Part shown: one piece after another, positions 1-18,493 of the stretch
Position numbering within the stretch: position 1 is the first letter of the stretch
How the letters are laid out: each line of letters begins with the position of its first letter
Source of the DNA: Ministeria vibrans ATCC 50519
Lineage: Eukaryota; Opisthokonta; Filasterea
NCBI GenBank assembly: GCA_943704425.1
Contig: CALSCP010000110.1
Location: 3,165-30,362 of the forward strand
Reading direction: 5' to 3'
DNA length: 27,198 nucleotides
Made by a program: the position numbers and the translations under genes
Notes under the pieces: model-generated
The model's database searches: none
The model's input: only the letters and a program-made list of their open reading frames with translations
What the model was told of the DNA's origin: nothing

Positions 1-82
<82 letters not shown>
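1..82. repeat. (TA)n then (GT)n compound microsatellite
   Basis: Alternating TA covers about 1-40 and (GT)21 covers 41-82. It lies in the intron that follows the last visible exon of the RRM gene, so its sense strand reads (AC)n(AT)n. Read as protein it gives only Thr-His and Ile-Tyr repeats, which is not real coding. Confidence 0.95.
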
Positions 83-83
<1 letters not shown>

Positions 84-92
84 GTTCCGTAC

Positions 93-933
93 GTCGCCGA
101 GCTTGGCCTCCACTTTCTCTCTGCCGTTCTCCACGAACTGCGCCACAAACATGTCGGTGGAGGGCGTGCCAGGGAGACGCTTGTTCTCCGCCGCGTTGAC
201 CTTGAGCGTGGTGCCGTCGGGGCTCTGAAACTGCTCCATGGCCTAAACACGCACACACGCACACATAGATTGTTAGAATTGTTAGAGAGAGAGACACTCA
301 CACAATCATAATCATTATGATAATGCAAAATTGAAGAAAAAAATTATAAAGAGGAAAAACTTACTGCGATCGCACGCGTCAGCTGGTCGTTGTCAGAGAA
401 GCGGAAAAAGGCTGCATGAAAGAGATGGAGGAATAGTAGTTTGAATATATCGAATCAGATTGAAAAAAATTTCCTCTCACTTCTCACTCTCTCTCTCTCT
501 GTCTTCTCCGCTCACTCTCTCTTGCTCCATACCAAATCCACGGGGAGGGCCCATCTCTCCCTTGCGGGGAGTGTTGACAAAGGTGACTTCGATGCCCTGC
601 TGAGCGAGGTGCTACGGAAAGGATGCGCGTGAGGAGAGGGGCGAGAAGGGAAGTGCTGATCAAAAAACCGGTCGGGTCGTCGTACGTCTTTCGCGGCGTC
701 CAGGACAGCGTTCCAGCGGGGCCAGTCAGCGGTGGTGTTGCGACCAAACTTGAGGAAGAGATTGGTCGCCATGGCGGCCGCTCTGGAGAGGAGACGAGAC
801 GGAACACACGAGGTCGTTTTTAAACGAGGAAAAAAAAGGCCCTTTCGACGTGTGTTGGCTCTTACGATGTGTGGAGAGCGGCACTCGAGGCCAGACTCAT
901 CGACTTGACTGCGTTAGTAACGTTGCGGAGCAT
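93..933 (-). CDS. RRM-domain protein with probable mitochondrial presequence (5' part; 3' end off window)
   Basis: Exons on the minus strand: 933-866, 782-686, 611-533, 411-365, 242-93. All junctions are GT-AG and in frame, giving 147 residues before a donor (gtacgg) leads into the AC/AT microsatellite at the window edge. Residues about 28-105 look like one RNA recognition motif: TNLFLKFG is an RNP2-like first strand and RGFAFFRF a good RNP1 (K/R-G-F-x-F-x-x-F). Exon 1 encodes MLRNVTNAVKSMSLASSAAL followed by HTSAAA: basic and hydroxylated, without acidic residues, ending in the His-Thr-Ser-Ala type typical of mitochondrial presequences. An internal ATG at 772 could start a presequence-less form. 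RNA binding is the family role; mitochondrial location is inferred. No closer family is recognised. The gene is tandem with and downstream of the Sec7 gene on the same strand. Confidence 0.72.
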
Positions 934-1219
934 GTTGTCAAAATATTAAAATTTTATGGATATAATTATTTGAGAGATTTAGATTTTGCGAATATCTCGA
1001 GCATCTCCACCGTCTCTCTCGAACCGCATTTGGTTGATCAGAAGAGTAGGGCAGTAGGAAAGCTAATTGGCCGATATGATCCGATTACTCGCTCATTCGC
1101 TCGATGCTCATAAGACTTTCATCAATAAATGATTTGAATTGGGTAGAGAGCCCATTGTGTTTCGTTTGTATTCAGTGGAATTGGAAAAGAGAAGAGAAGA
1201 AAGAAAACAAAAAAACGCG
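934..1219. other. Intergenic gap between BIG 3' end and RRM gene 5' end
   Basis: 286 bp, AT-rich in its middle. It must hold the 3' UTR of the Sec7 gene and the promoter of the RRM gene, both on the minus strand. No clear TATA box or minus-strand AATAAA is visible. A plus-strand open frame (850-1113) has no ATG and overlaps the RRM presequence exon, so it is not called. Confidence 0.6.
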
Positions 1220-9305
<8,086 letters not shown>

Positions 9306-9441
9306 TGTAACAAAAAAAAAATGAAATATGAATCAATTTTCGGCTTTCGCTCAATTCAATCAAAGATCAAGAGTTTTAAAAAAGACCAAACTTTTTGCTT
9401 TTAATCTATCGTGCTCTCAACGTCTGTTCGTATAGCGCACA
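9306..9441. promoter_or_regulatory. Bidirectional promoter region, BIG / APC4
   Basis: 136 bp separate the divergent start codons of the Sec7 gene (9305, minus) and APC4 (9442, plus), so both promoters must lie here or overlap it. It is AT-rich with T- and A-runs. I see no confident TATA or initiator element. The call rests on position alone. Confidence 0.5.
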
Positions 9442-11978
9442 ATGACGTCTTTCTCGATCGTCGGCGACAAGTCGATGGCCGGCATCACCGACGCAGTGTG
9501 GTGTGAGACAATGGATTTGGCGGCCGGTACCGTCTCTGATCACCCCAGACTGTTCACCGGCTCATTCTGTACTCTCCCTGTGTGTATGTGTGTGTGTGTA
9601 TGTGTGTGTTCCTTTGCAGTGATGTGCGGCCGGAGTGTCTCGCTCCACCGACTCAACTGGGACATGTTATGGCGTCGCACACACTCGTCGCCCGTGACCG
9701 CCCTTGCCTGGCGCCCCGACGGCGACACCCTTGCCGTTGCCGACTCTGCCGGATCTGTCGTTCTCTACGCAACCGAAATGGCTAAGGTATTGTCTCTCTC
9801 TGACAGTCGAATGGTTTCAAAAAAAAAATTAAAAACCGTTTTGTCGCGCGTCTGTTTCAGATTGTCGCGCGTCTTCGTTTCGCTGCGCCTGTGTCGTTTC
9901 TCCGGTGGCAAACACTGCCTCATTCATCAATATCTAGTCGGCGACCTTATGCGGGTTGGATGGACCCGTCACACCAGTCGAGCGAGGCGTTTGTCGATGG
10001 CGACGCAGAAGAGGACGAAGAGGCAGACGACGAGACGAACAGGATGGATGCGCATGTCGAGGACGACGACGACCTCTCTGCCGACTCCGACAGTGCCAGC
10101 AGCTCTCCAGAGAGTCTTCCATTTAGTCGCGTAGATGCGAATCCACGCACACTGCTCACGTCCCGACGCAACGACATGCGCTCGACACTTACCGTACTCC
10201 TCGTCGGTCTCGCTAGTGGCCACACTCACCTGCTCATTGGCGGTACGCTGGCTTTTGGCGCCTGGTCACCACTGGCAACACCAGGTGATAGTGGTGTGAC
10301 ATCGGGGGATGTTGCCAGCGCCCTCGTTGACGATGTTGCGCGGCGACTTGTGGTAGTGCAATGCCAACGAGTGCACAGTGTCTCCATTGGCGCACTGATG
10401 CATGACCGAGCGGGTGAATTGCGTGAAGCGTGGATGCGATGCACGTCTGTGTCGGGCTTGTTGAATTCATTGTCACATGCCGCGACTGAAATGAGCGATG
10501 CGTGGGAGAAGAGCATTGTTGATTTTGACGCGCGTATGTCGCGTTTTTCCGCCGAGATTCGCGAGCTAGGACGCACCGTACACCAAGATATGCTGCAAAT
10601 GCTGACCTGTGGACAGGTGAGTTCCGAGCTTGAGACGTTTCTTGTGAGCGACCTCAACGAAGCGGGTCTCAAGCGACTCGGAACGGCGCTCGACGCGTCC
10701 TACACACGTCTTGTGGGCGTAGGCAACAATGCCATACGCATTGCGCAGCTGCTGGTACTCCGTCTTGGCGAGCTCGTTGCCTTCGCACGTTGCAAACGAC
10801 GATATGCGCTCTTGGGCCTCAACGAACAGGCGTGCCAGGCAACAGTGGACCTCGCTGCTGCGTTTGTGCTCAAGTGCATTGACTTGCTGCGTATTCTACA
10901 ACGTGTGCGCACTGGCTTGCGTGAGTTTCTTTTTTGGCTACGCATTTGGATGCACAAACTTGCCGACGAAGCAGTGCCTGCCTCGCTTAAAGACCATCAG
11001 ATTAACACGGATGTAATTGTTGAGTTTCTGCGCTCCAACGTCGCGTGGGACGACGACCATGCCGCTGCCTCCACCGGTACTTCCACGACACGACGTTCCG
11101 ACACCCAACGTGCCAGTGCCTTCTTTGCGCGCCAAGACATGCCTCCTCTACGTGTTACTGCAACTGAGAAAACGTACAGCACCAGCAGTAGCAGCAGCAA
11201 CAGTGAACCCTACAAATCGTATGTGGTGTCCGAGCGCGCGTCACTCATGCAGCTGCTCGATCAACTGATTGCGGCACACTCGGCCACGCTCAACGAGATG
11301 CACGCTGCAGGATCGCGGGCACTCAACAACACCACGCGCAACGACGATCTGATCTCCCGTGCACTGCCGCCTTCGAGTCGTCGCGTCCACATGATTGAAG
11401 CATCCAACAGTAGCAGCAGTGACGGTGGTGATGGTGGTGGTGGCTGTAGCCTGCTGCTCAACGTTGTTCGCAACGGCACGTCCGCGTCCATAACACGCAT
11501 ATACCCCACAGGTGCACCCACTCCCCACGAGACAACAATCATCACCTGCACACCCGATACAAGCGAACGCATCCGCAACGCTCAGCTCTACGACAGCGAC
11601 ACTGTTGCACTCCTTCTCGGCAAGAACATCGCTCCCACACCCTCTGCTCCAGTCGCATCCGCCCAAACCGACCTTGCTCTTGTGCCTCTCGACAGTGCTT
11701 TTGAACACTCCTCGTCTGTCTGGTCTGATCTCTCCGATCGCCACCGCTCCTTTCCCGTAAGCCCCCAACCGCTGAACATGCACAATCAGACTAATCTTTC
11801 AATGATTGTCGTATATGTCACGACTATGTAGAAGGTACGAGCGGACACTGTGGCTCTGTCGGGCGCGCGCCAGGTAGGTCTGGTTGCAACGAAGCGACGA
11901 GTGCATTTGGTGGATTTGGGCGCAGACGAAGACGACGATGATGACGATGAGGAGGAAGAAGAAGACGATGAAGAGTAG
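9442..11978 (+). CDS. ANAPC4: Anaphase-promoting complex subunit 4 (APC4)
   Basis: Exons 9442-9526, 9620-9786, 9861-11756 and 11832-11978 total 2295 nt, 764 aa (human APC4 is 808). Exon 2 carries the family's N-terminal WD40 signature (VTALAWRPDGDTLAVAD, then GSVVLY), and exon 3 opens with APVSFLRW, like APVSCMHW in the human protein. The central helical APC4 domain follows: SELETFLVSDLNEAGLKRLG matches the human SAELQTLL..LTVKGLKKLG segment, then FFWLR-type and VAEFLR-type motifs. The end keeps the human order: a short strand (QVGLVATKRRVHLVDLG), then an all-acidic Asp/Glu tail. APC4 is a scaffold of the APC/C, the ubiquitin ligase for cyclin B and securin. An acidic, serine-rich insert at about residues 110-150 interrupts the propeller. 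Intron 1 is 93 nt and stop-free, so unspliced reading also stays open. Confidence 0.93.
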
Positions 11979-12029
11979 AAAATGAAACGAACATAGTACT
12001 TGTACAAAAAAAACCCCCCTGTGCGCTTG
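11979..12029. other. 51-bp convergent gap between APC4 and carboxypeptidase stops
   Basis: Two opposed stop codons lie only 51 bp apart, with no AATAAA on either strand in the gap. Both transcripts must end inside, or run into, the neighbouring gene's terminal exon, so their 3' ends very probably overlap antisense. Confidence 0.8.
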
Positions 12030-14709
12030 TCAGGGCTGCGACTGCTCCTCTGGCGCATCTGCTTCTTCTTCTTCTTCTTCTTCCTGGGACGCCAGACCAT
12101 GAGGGACATTCTCGTAGTACTGGGCGACGACCATGGCGCGTTTGAGAGAGCGTTGCTTGTGAGAGTAGGCAAACCAAGTGATGGCAAGAAGCACAATGAT
12201 GAGGCCGATGCACATGCCGGCAAGCGCACTGGCCGACGCCGCATTGCGTGTGTTCCATGGGCTGTCCGGCGTCATGTGTGATACGGCGGCCCCCACGTAC
12301 GATGCCGTCACTCCCACTTGCTGCTGCGCCTCCTGTGCGTTTTCTTCAACGATGGCGTCCCAGATGCCCGGAAAAACCGCCGGAGAGTAACCTGGTAAAA
12401 ACATCAATTATTGTATTCATCAATGTTTGCTTTCCTAAAATGTTGCACATGTTTAGTATGGTACCGGAGTAGCGACCGGGCGCTTGAATAACACTCTTCC
12501 AGTATTTTCGGTTGGGCAGACCAGCCGGGTTGAGAAAGCGGCGTTCGGTGAAGGCAAGTCGGTCGTTGAGGGTGACAAGGGCAGACGTGGATGGGGCGGT
12601 GTCGGGGGACGCGGTGAGACGGGCGTCGTTGGCGAGCGACATGAGAGATGAGGCGGAGGTGCGGAACGACGCAAGCGCCGAGTCGAGTTCAGTGTAGTCG
12701 AGGGAGATGCCGTGTTGGGTGGCGAGCGTGGCGATGCTGTTGCGGTGCTCGTCAAGCTTGTCAGCGGCTGTGAGCATGTCGAGGGGCACAACAGCATCCG
12801 ATGCACAGCGCATAGCCATCAGGGCCATGGTCTGTGCAGCAGCAACATGCGCAGCAAAGGTCGGATCGCCCTGCGTCTCAACCCACGTGTACGAGTCAAA
12901 GGTCGAGTGGTAGACGCCATAGTCACCCAGAAAGCCAAAGTCAAGGGAAGGAATGCCAAGATAGTCCAGGAACACAGTGTAGTCACTGCCACTGCCCAGC
13001 GTGTCTACTGTCCCGCTCCACTCCTCGCTGACCATTTTCGACGGATCACGAGGCGAAGGAACCTGGAGAGGCAGGAGGGGGAGAGAGGAGGCAAACAAAC
13101 AAAGTGAGAGAGAAACAAACAAAGTGAGAGAGAGAGAATGAGCCGAATAAATAAAAGTATAAAAAAATAACTAATAATAATAATCACGTACGTAATGAGA
13201 GACATTGCGAATGAGAGCGGAGAGAGAACCGGACGCAGCAACAGAAAGGTCAAGACCCGTCACGCCAATGTCGACGTTGAGGTAGACCAAGGCCGTCTTG
13301 TTGAGCACTTCTGCATTGTTTTCTAAATTGAAGATTCATTTGTCAAGTAAGAGTTCTTCCGTTGTGTCTTCTTTGAACCTCCATAGGCAGTGCTTCCAAG
13401 CAGACCGTACTCCTCGCCATCCCAGTTGCAGAGTTGCAGGGTGCGTGCTGGACGCCATCCCTGGACGTACGCTGCGGAAAGGGCGTGTGCCGTCTCGAGA
13501 AGCACGGTGGTGCCACTGTTGGGATCGGTGGCACCAAAAACCCAAGCGTCGCGATGGTTTCCAACGAGCACACGGCGGTCGGCGGCGTAGGGGAGGGAGC
13601 CAGGGATGGTCGCAATGATGTTCCAAATAGGACTCACGGCAAATGTGTTGTTGGTGTAAACGCGCACGGTGGCTGTGGATGGTCCTGCGTTGTACGAGGC
13701 TGAGGCAACGGCGCCTTGGAAGCCGGCAGCAGGGGGCATGACAGTGGTGTCGGCGAGTGCATTGAGAAGGGGTGTGGCGTCGTGGGCACTAATAGGCAGC
13801 ACGGGGATCTTAGGCATGGTATCGGCCTCGGCAAAGCCACAGACGGATTCAGCTCGCCCGCCTGACGGAGATCCGGGACACAGCGAGAGGTACTGAACGC
13901 TGCCACGCTGGACACTGGTGGCGGGACGCCAAGGGCCGTTTGGGTAGACGGGTCCGCGCGCTGCACCATCGTCGGCCGGGTCACTGTAGATGATCACGCC
14001 GATGGCCCCGCGCGACTCGGCATTCATGACTTTGAGGCCACGAAAGCACTTTCCGTAGCGCACTAGCACAACACGACCTGCGACAGAGACGCCAGCGGCC
14101 GCAAGGGCATCAAAGTCGGCTGGAAGGCCGTAGTTGGCGTAAACGTACGTTGCGTCAGCGACACCCGACGGTCCATAGCCGTTGAAGGTGCGGTTGCGCC
14201 AGACGGTGTCTGAGGTGGGATCCGAATCAACGATGGCCTCGGCAAGAGCAAGGCGCTCCGTCGTTCCATTCGCGAGAGTGAGAGTGACTGATCGTTCGAC
14301 GGGATAACTCAAAAGCACATTCACTTCGTTGATGGCCACCTATACGGATTACAGGTATGGGGGACAAAAAAAGGATGGTTAGAGCGAGTGAGGGGGCACG
14401 CACAGCGATGGAGGGTCTACCTGGGCGCTGGGAATGGCAGAGAGGGCTGACAGGAGCTGTTGCTGGACGTAAAGAGCCGTCTCACGATCCTCAGCAGTGC
14501 CTGCCATGTGCGCCTTGGCCGTGAGATGTTTGAGTGTTGCTGCCGCACGTGTAGCCGACGGTGCCGCAAGAATATCGGCCTCGTAGCTCGCTTTGAGAGA
14601 CGAGATGCAAAAAAAAAAAAAATCATTATGGTTTTCGTTTTGGTGCAAACGTCATACCAAATGCAACACCCATGCACAAAGTCAACACGAGCTGCCCTAA
14701 TGAAGGCAT
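12030..14709 (-). CDS. FOLH1-like: M28B metallopeptidase, glutamate carboxypeptidase II-like, type I membrane protein
   Basis: Exons 14709-14658, 14590-14421, 14339-13379, 13322-13192, 13062-12465 and 12391-12030 total 2274 nt, 757 aa (human GCPII is 750). The order is signal peptide (MPSLGQLVLTLCMGVAFG), protease-associated domain (GKCFRGLKVMNAESRGAIGV, YSDPADD), M28 peptidase domain, then helical dimerisation domain (LNPAGLPNRKYW, VFPGIWDAI). All five zinc ligands and the general base are present: H336 (GNHRDAW), D346 (DPNSG), base E383 and ligand E384 (WDGEEYGLLGS), D412 (YLNVD), H490 (YHSTFDSY). The family trims C-terminal acidic residues or dipeptides outside the cell. The Arg of VQRG and Tyr636 of the substrate pocket are kept, but the usual Lys before that Tyr is Arg635. 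Residues 693-713 form a transmembrane helix followed by SHKQRSLKR and an acidic tail, the reverse of the N-terminal anchor of animal GCPII. Confidence 0.95.
12165..12227 (-). other. C-terminal transmembrane segment of the carboxypeptidase
   Basis: Residues 693-713 (ALAGMCIGLIIVLLAITWFA and one more) are uninterrupted hydrophobic and followed by a basic stop-transfer stretch (SHKQRSLKR), then a YYENV motif and seven glutamates. With the N-terminal signal peptide this predicts a lumenal/extracellular catalytic domain and a cytosolic tail. Confidence 0.85.
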
Positions 14710-14866
14710 GATGGTTGCTGTTTTCAAAGAATGGCTGAGCTGTAAGGAAGAAATTTGTTCAATGAATAAAAATGATCGATTAGAATCATTCGTTGTAATC
14801 CGAATTCCGAAGTTAATCCTTGATAGGCTTTTTTTTGTTTTTATTAGTACAGTCCTGTTCAAATAA
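14710..14866. promoter_or_regulatory. Bidirectional promoter region, carboxypeptidase / HECT ligase
   Basis: 157 bp between divergent start codons at 14709 (minus) and 14867 (plus). It is AT-rich, including a T8 run at about 14830. No specific element can be assigned; the call rests on position. Confidence 0.5.
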
Positions 14867-15087
14867 ATGATCAGTCGACGGCCGTTGCGTGTGACAGTGC
14901 ATCGCGCACAGAATTTGGCGAAGAAGGATATTTTTGGCAAATCTGATCCGTATGTGAAAGTGTACACGAACGTGGCGTCACAGCAGCAGCAGCAGCAGCA
15001 GTCCAAAGTGAAGAAGAACACGTAGGAAGGACAAGTGGCCTACCAGTCGAATATTGTTTGAAACCCCTTTTTTTGTTTTTCTATTTC

Positions 15088-15136
<49 letters not shown>

Positions 15137-16395
15137 TCGTTGTTGTGCATGTGAAGTCTATCGCCGGTGTGGGAAGAGGAGTTCATTGTTGAGCTGGGCA
15201 CGACGGAGAGTGTTGTCGTGGATGTCTACGACTTCAATCGAGTGACCAAAGATGATTTTTTGGGCACCGTATCGATTGCGGCGGCGCAAATTGCGTCTCA
15301 GCGGATCTCTCATGAAACACTCTCACTGCGCACTCGCCCCAACCCGAACGGCCACTGCCCGCGCGTCATTGGCACCATCACCGTATCCTACAGCTGGATT
15401 GACTCCAGTTCGGCGGGCGCAGGGGCAAGTGGTACGCAGACGATGAATTGTCTCCTGTTTGACAGTGCACTTGCCCATTTGTAGCTGACACAATGCCGCG
15501 AGAAGACTCAGTCATCCCGGATGGGTGGGACGCGGCGACGGACACCTCTGGACGAACATACTATATTAACATGGCAACGCGCGAAACGACATGGACGCGT
15601 CCTGTTGCGCAAGCACCCACCTCACGCCGTGTGAGTGGCCCCGACGCTGCACGCGCCCTCTTCATGAACCGCCACCAGGCTTCCTTTGAGCGGATATCCG
15701 AAGAACTTCGCAGCAGCCTGGTCTCCAGCGACACAAGCAGCACCACCACGACAACCGCCACGACGACGACCACGACGAACTTCTCTCAAATTCCCATTCC
15801 CGACGAGAGCCGTCTGGGCCCACTCCCCAGCAACTGGGAAGTCCGCATCCACCCAAACGGCCGTCACTTCTTCATCGACCACAACACGTAAGATAACAGG
15901 GAGTGAGAGGACAAGAGAGACAGAGAAAGTGACGCACTGTGCGTAGCCGAGCGACCACCTGGACAGACCCGCGCGTCGTCGCTCCCGTCCCTCCCGCGCC
16001 CACACCTGCTGCTGTCCCTGCTCCCTCACACCCACCTGCCCAGCCCTTACCTGACGGCTGGGAAGAGCGCGTCATGCCCGATGGTCGTCACTACTTTGTA
16101 AACAAACTCATGAGTCATTTGAGAAAAGTGCACTCAACCTTACACTATTAAACATTATGTAGGTTGACCACCGCACTCGCTCAACACAATGGGAAGACCC
16201 GCGCCTGACTACCGCCACCACCACGACCACCGCTGCCGCGGAGTACGACCGCAACTACAATCGTAAGGTTCAGACCTTCCGCTCTCGTCTCACAAAATCA
16301 CCCGGAAAAATCGATTTGCAAATCAGAAGAGATAACATTTTTGAAGGTAAATTATTAATAATAACAAAAGGAGCAGTAATAATAATAATAATAAC

Positions 16396-16453
<58 letters not shown>

Positions 16454-18369
16454 TAATAATAATTAAATTGAACTGTTTGTTTTATGGATCTCCATAATAC
16501 CATAGACTCGTTTCGACAATTGCTCACAAAGAAAGGATCAGATCTGCGCAAACGACTCAATATTGTGTTTGCGGGCGAGTCGGGTCTCGATTACGGTGGA
16601 CTCTCCCGGTACTCAATCGTTCAGCTCCTTCCAATCACTTTGTTTCTTAATTCCTTCTTTATCATTTTGTTTATTTTCCTTCCCTTCCTTTCTTTCTTTC
16701 TCTCTCTATCATTTTTGTTTTTCCTTTTTTTCTTCACCCTGCTTTACTCACTTCTCTCTCTCTCGTGTAGCGAATACTTCTTCCTTCTCTCACATGAAAT
16801 GTTCAACCTGTCCTACGGACTGTTTGAGTACAGCAGCGCAGACATCTACACACTGCAAATCAATCCTCACTCGGGCGTCAACCCCGACCATTTGGACTAC
16901 TTTCGCTTCATTGGAAAAGTGATGGCCACTGCCGTCTTTCATAATCATCTCATTGACGGTACAAAGAAATGCAACGCAAAACGCGCCCTTTTTGTGACTC
17001 TCTCTCTCTTTATCACTTTGTTTCTTTCTTCTCTCTCTCTCTTTATCACTTTGTTTCTTTTTCTCTCTCTATCACTTTGTTTCTCTATCACTTTCTCTCT
17101 CTCTCTCTCTCTATCTATATATATATATATATATATAATTATATGTATATACTCTCTCTACTCTCTCTCTCTCTATGACTTTGTTTCTTTCTCCCTCCTC
17201 TCTCAAACTTTTTCACACACGCACACACACCCACTCTCTCTCAAACTCTCAAACTCTTAAACTCTCAAACTCTCAAACTCTCACACACTCTTTCTATTTC
17301 TTGCTTCTTTCTCTATTTATGGGTTAAGGCTTTTTTGTGTCGTCGTTTTACAAACTGATGTTGGGCAAGACCCTGTCTCTGGCGGATTTGGAGGGAGTCG
17401 ACGCAGAGTACCATCGCAATCTGTCGTACATCATTGACAATGATCCAGAGCCGCTCTGTCTCACCATGAGCATTGTGAATGAGGCATTTGGGCAGACAGA
17501 GACGATTGATTTGGTGCCTAATGGTATATAAATCATCCCACACACACACACAAACACTAAGCCACTGTAGACTTACTCTCTGTCTGCCTGTGTTTGTGAT
17601 TTGGCTTAGGACGTGACATTGACGTTGTGGAGTCGAACAAGTTGGAGTATGTGCGCCTGCTGTGCGACTGGCGGCTCAAGCGGGGCACTGACGAGCAGTT
17701 TAATGCCTTCAAAAAGGGCTTTTATGAAGTCATTCCGTTGCACCAGCTCAGAATCTTTGACGAGCGCGAATTAGAAGTGAGAAAGTCGCCTCATTCACTT
17801 GATTTTAGTGTGTGTGTGTATGTGTGTGTTAATTGATTTTTTGCGTAGGTTTTAATTGGAGGACTGTCAGAGATTGACATAAACGACTGGAAGAGCAATA
17901 CACAGTACAAATGTGGATACACTGCGCAATCGGAACAGGTTGTGTGGTTCTTTAAGGTGCAAGATAGAGAGACACCCCCGAGAGACACATGCACTGAGTG
18001 CAAATTGTTTTATATATAGGCGGTTGAGTCGTTTGACGATGAAATGCGTGGACGACTGTTGGCCTTTGTGACTGGCACTGCTCGAGTCCCAATGAACGGG
18101 TAAAGCAAAGAGAAAACAAACAAAAGCTACAAGTCGCTTTGTGAGCCCCTCTCTCACTCATACACTTCCTTAATTTTAGGTTCTCCCAACTGTATGGGAG
18201 TGACGGTCCACGCAAGTTCTGCATTGAGAAGTGGGGGCGACCGGATCAACTACCTCGGTCTCACACATGCTTCAACCGCATTGACCTGCCGCCATACACG
18301 TCATACCACTCCCTGCGCCGCAGCATCATCATTGCCTTGGAGAACACGGCCGGTTTCGCCAATGAATAA
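14867..18369 (+). CDS. NEDD4-family E3 ubiquitin ligase (C2-WW-WW-WW-HECT)
   Basis: Exons: 14867-15021, 15157-15431, 15485-15887, 15947-16097, 16163-16346, 16506-16608, 16771-16958, 17329-17523, 17610-17776, 17849-17956, 18020-18099, 18180-18369; 2199 nt, 732 aa. Residues 1-130 are a C2 domain ([27 protein letters not shown]) that would bind membranes with calcium. Three WW domains sit at about 154-183, 255-287 and 311-343, the last two with paired Trp and Pro in the usual places, so they should bind PPxY partners. The HECT domain fills about 395-732 ([45 protein letters not shown]), with catalytic Cys700 in [14 protein letters not shown]. The final FANE fits the family's C-terminal -4 Phe. 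Length and three WW domains resemble Rsp5 and SMURF; exact paralogy is not resolved. A Gln7 run interrupts the C2 domain and Thr-rich linkers separate the WWs. Confidence 0.96.
15094..15133. repeat. (CT)n tract in HECT intron 1
   Basis: About 20 TC units directly upstream of the acceptor at 15156, in the position of the polypyrimidine tract. Confidence 0.9.
16373..16465. repeat. (TAA)n trinucleotide tract
   Basis: About 30 AAT/TAA units with two C interruptions, filling most of HECT intron 16347-16505. Confidence 0.93.
16959..17328 (+). other. 370-nt HECT intron with CT, TA and CTCAAA repeats
   Basis: The largest HECT intron holds (CT)n with several TATCACTTTGTTTCT units at 17010-17095, (TA)n at 17116-17137, another ATGACTTTGTTTCTTTC unit at 17174-17192, and CTCAAACT repeats at 17238-17282. 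No gene lies inside. Donor is gtacaa, acceptor ttaag; the exons join as [12 protein letters not shown], the standard HECT sequence. Confidence 0.9.
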
Positions 18370-18370
18370 A
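18365..18370 (+). promoter_or_regulatory. AATAAA poly(A)-type signal overlapping the HECT stop codon
   Basis: The final Glu codon and TAA stop form AATAAA. A second AATAA lies at 18382. With only 124 bp to the SOD stop on the other strand, the 3' UTR must be very short. The signal is seen; its use is inferred. Confidence 0.4.
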
Positions 18371-18493
18371 CCCGTTTTGGAATAATAAGATTAAGCAACC
18401 AAGCATTAAGTTATTCTCTCTCTCTCTTCGTCTCTCTCTCTCTCTCCCTCTCCCTCTTTCTGAGTCTCTCGCTTTCTCTTTCTCTCTGGGACT
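18370..18493. other. 124-bp convergent gap, HECT / SOD, CT-rich
   Basis: Holds both 3' ends. Positions 18415-18487 are almost pure pyrimidine on the plus strand (CT repeats with CCCTCT variants). No gene is seen. Confidence 0.7.

Noticed and set aside
850-1113. Plus-strand 87-codon frame followed by AATAAA
   Set aside because: It has no ATG and overlaps the presequence exon of the RRM gene on the other strand; no homology seen.
15425-15484. C2 protein ending at 15484 as a separate gene from the WW-HECT part
   Set aside because: A 53-nt intron (15432-15484) joins C2 to WW in phase ([13 protein letters not shown]), giving the classic NEDD4 order.
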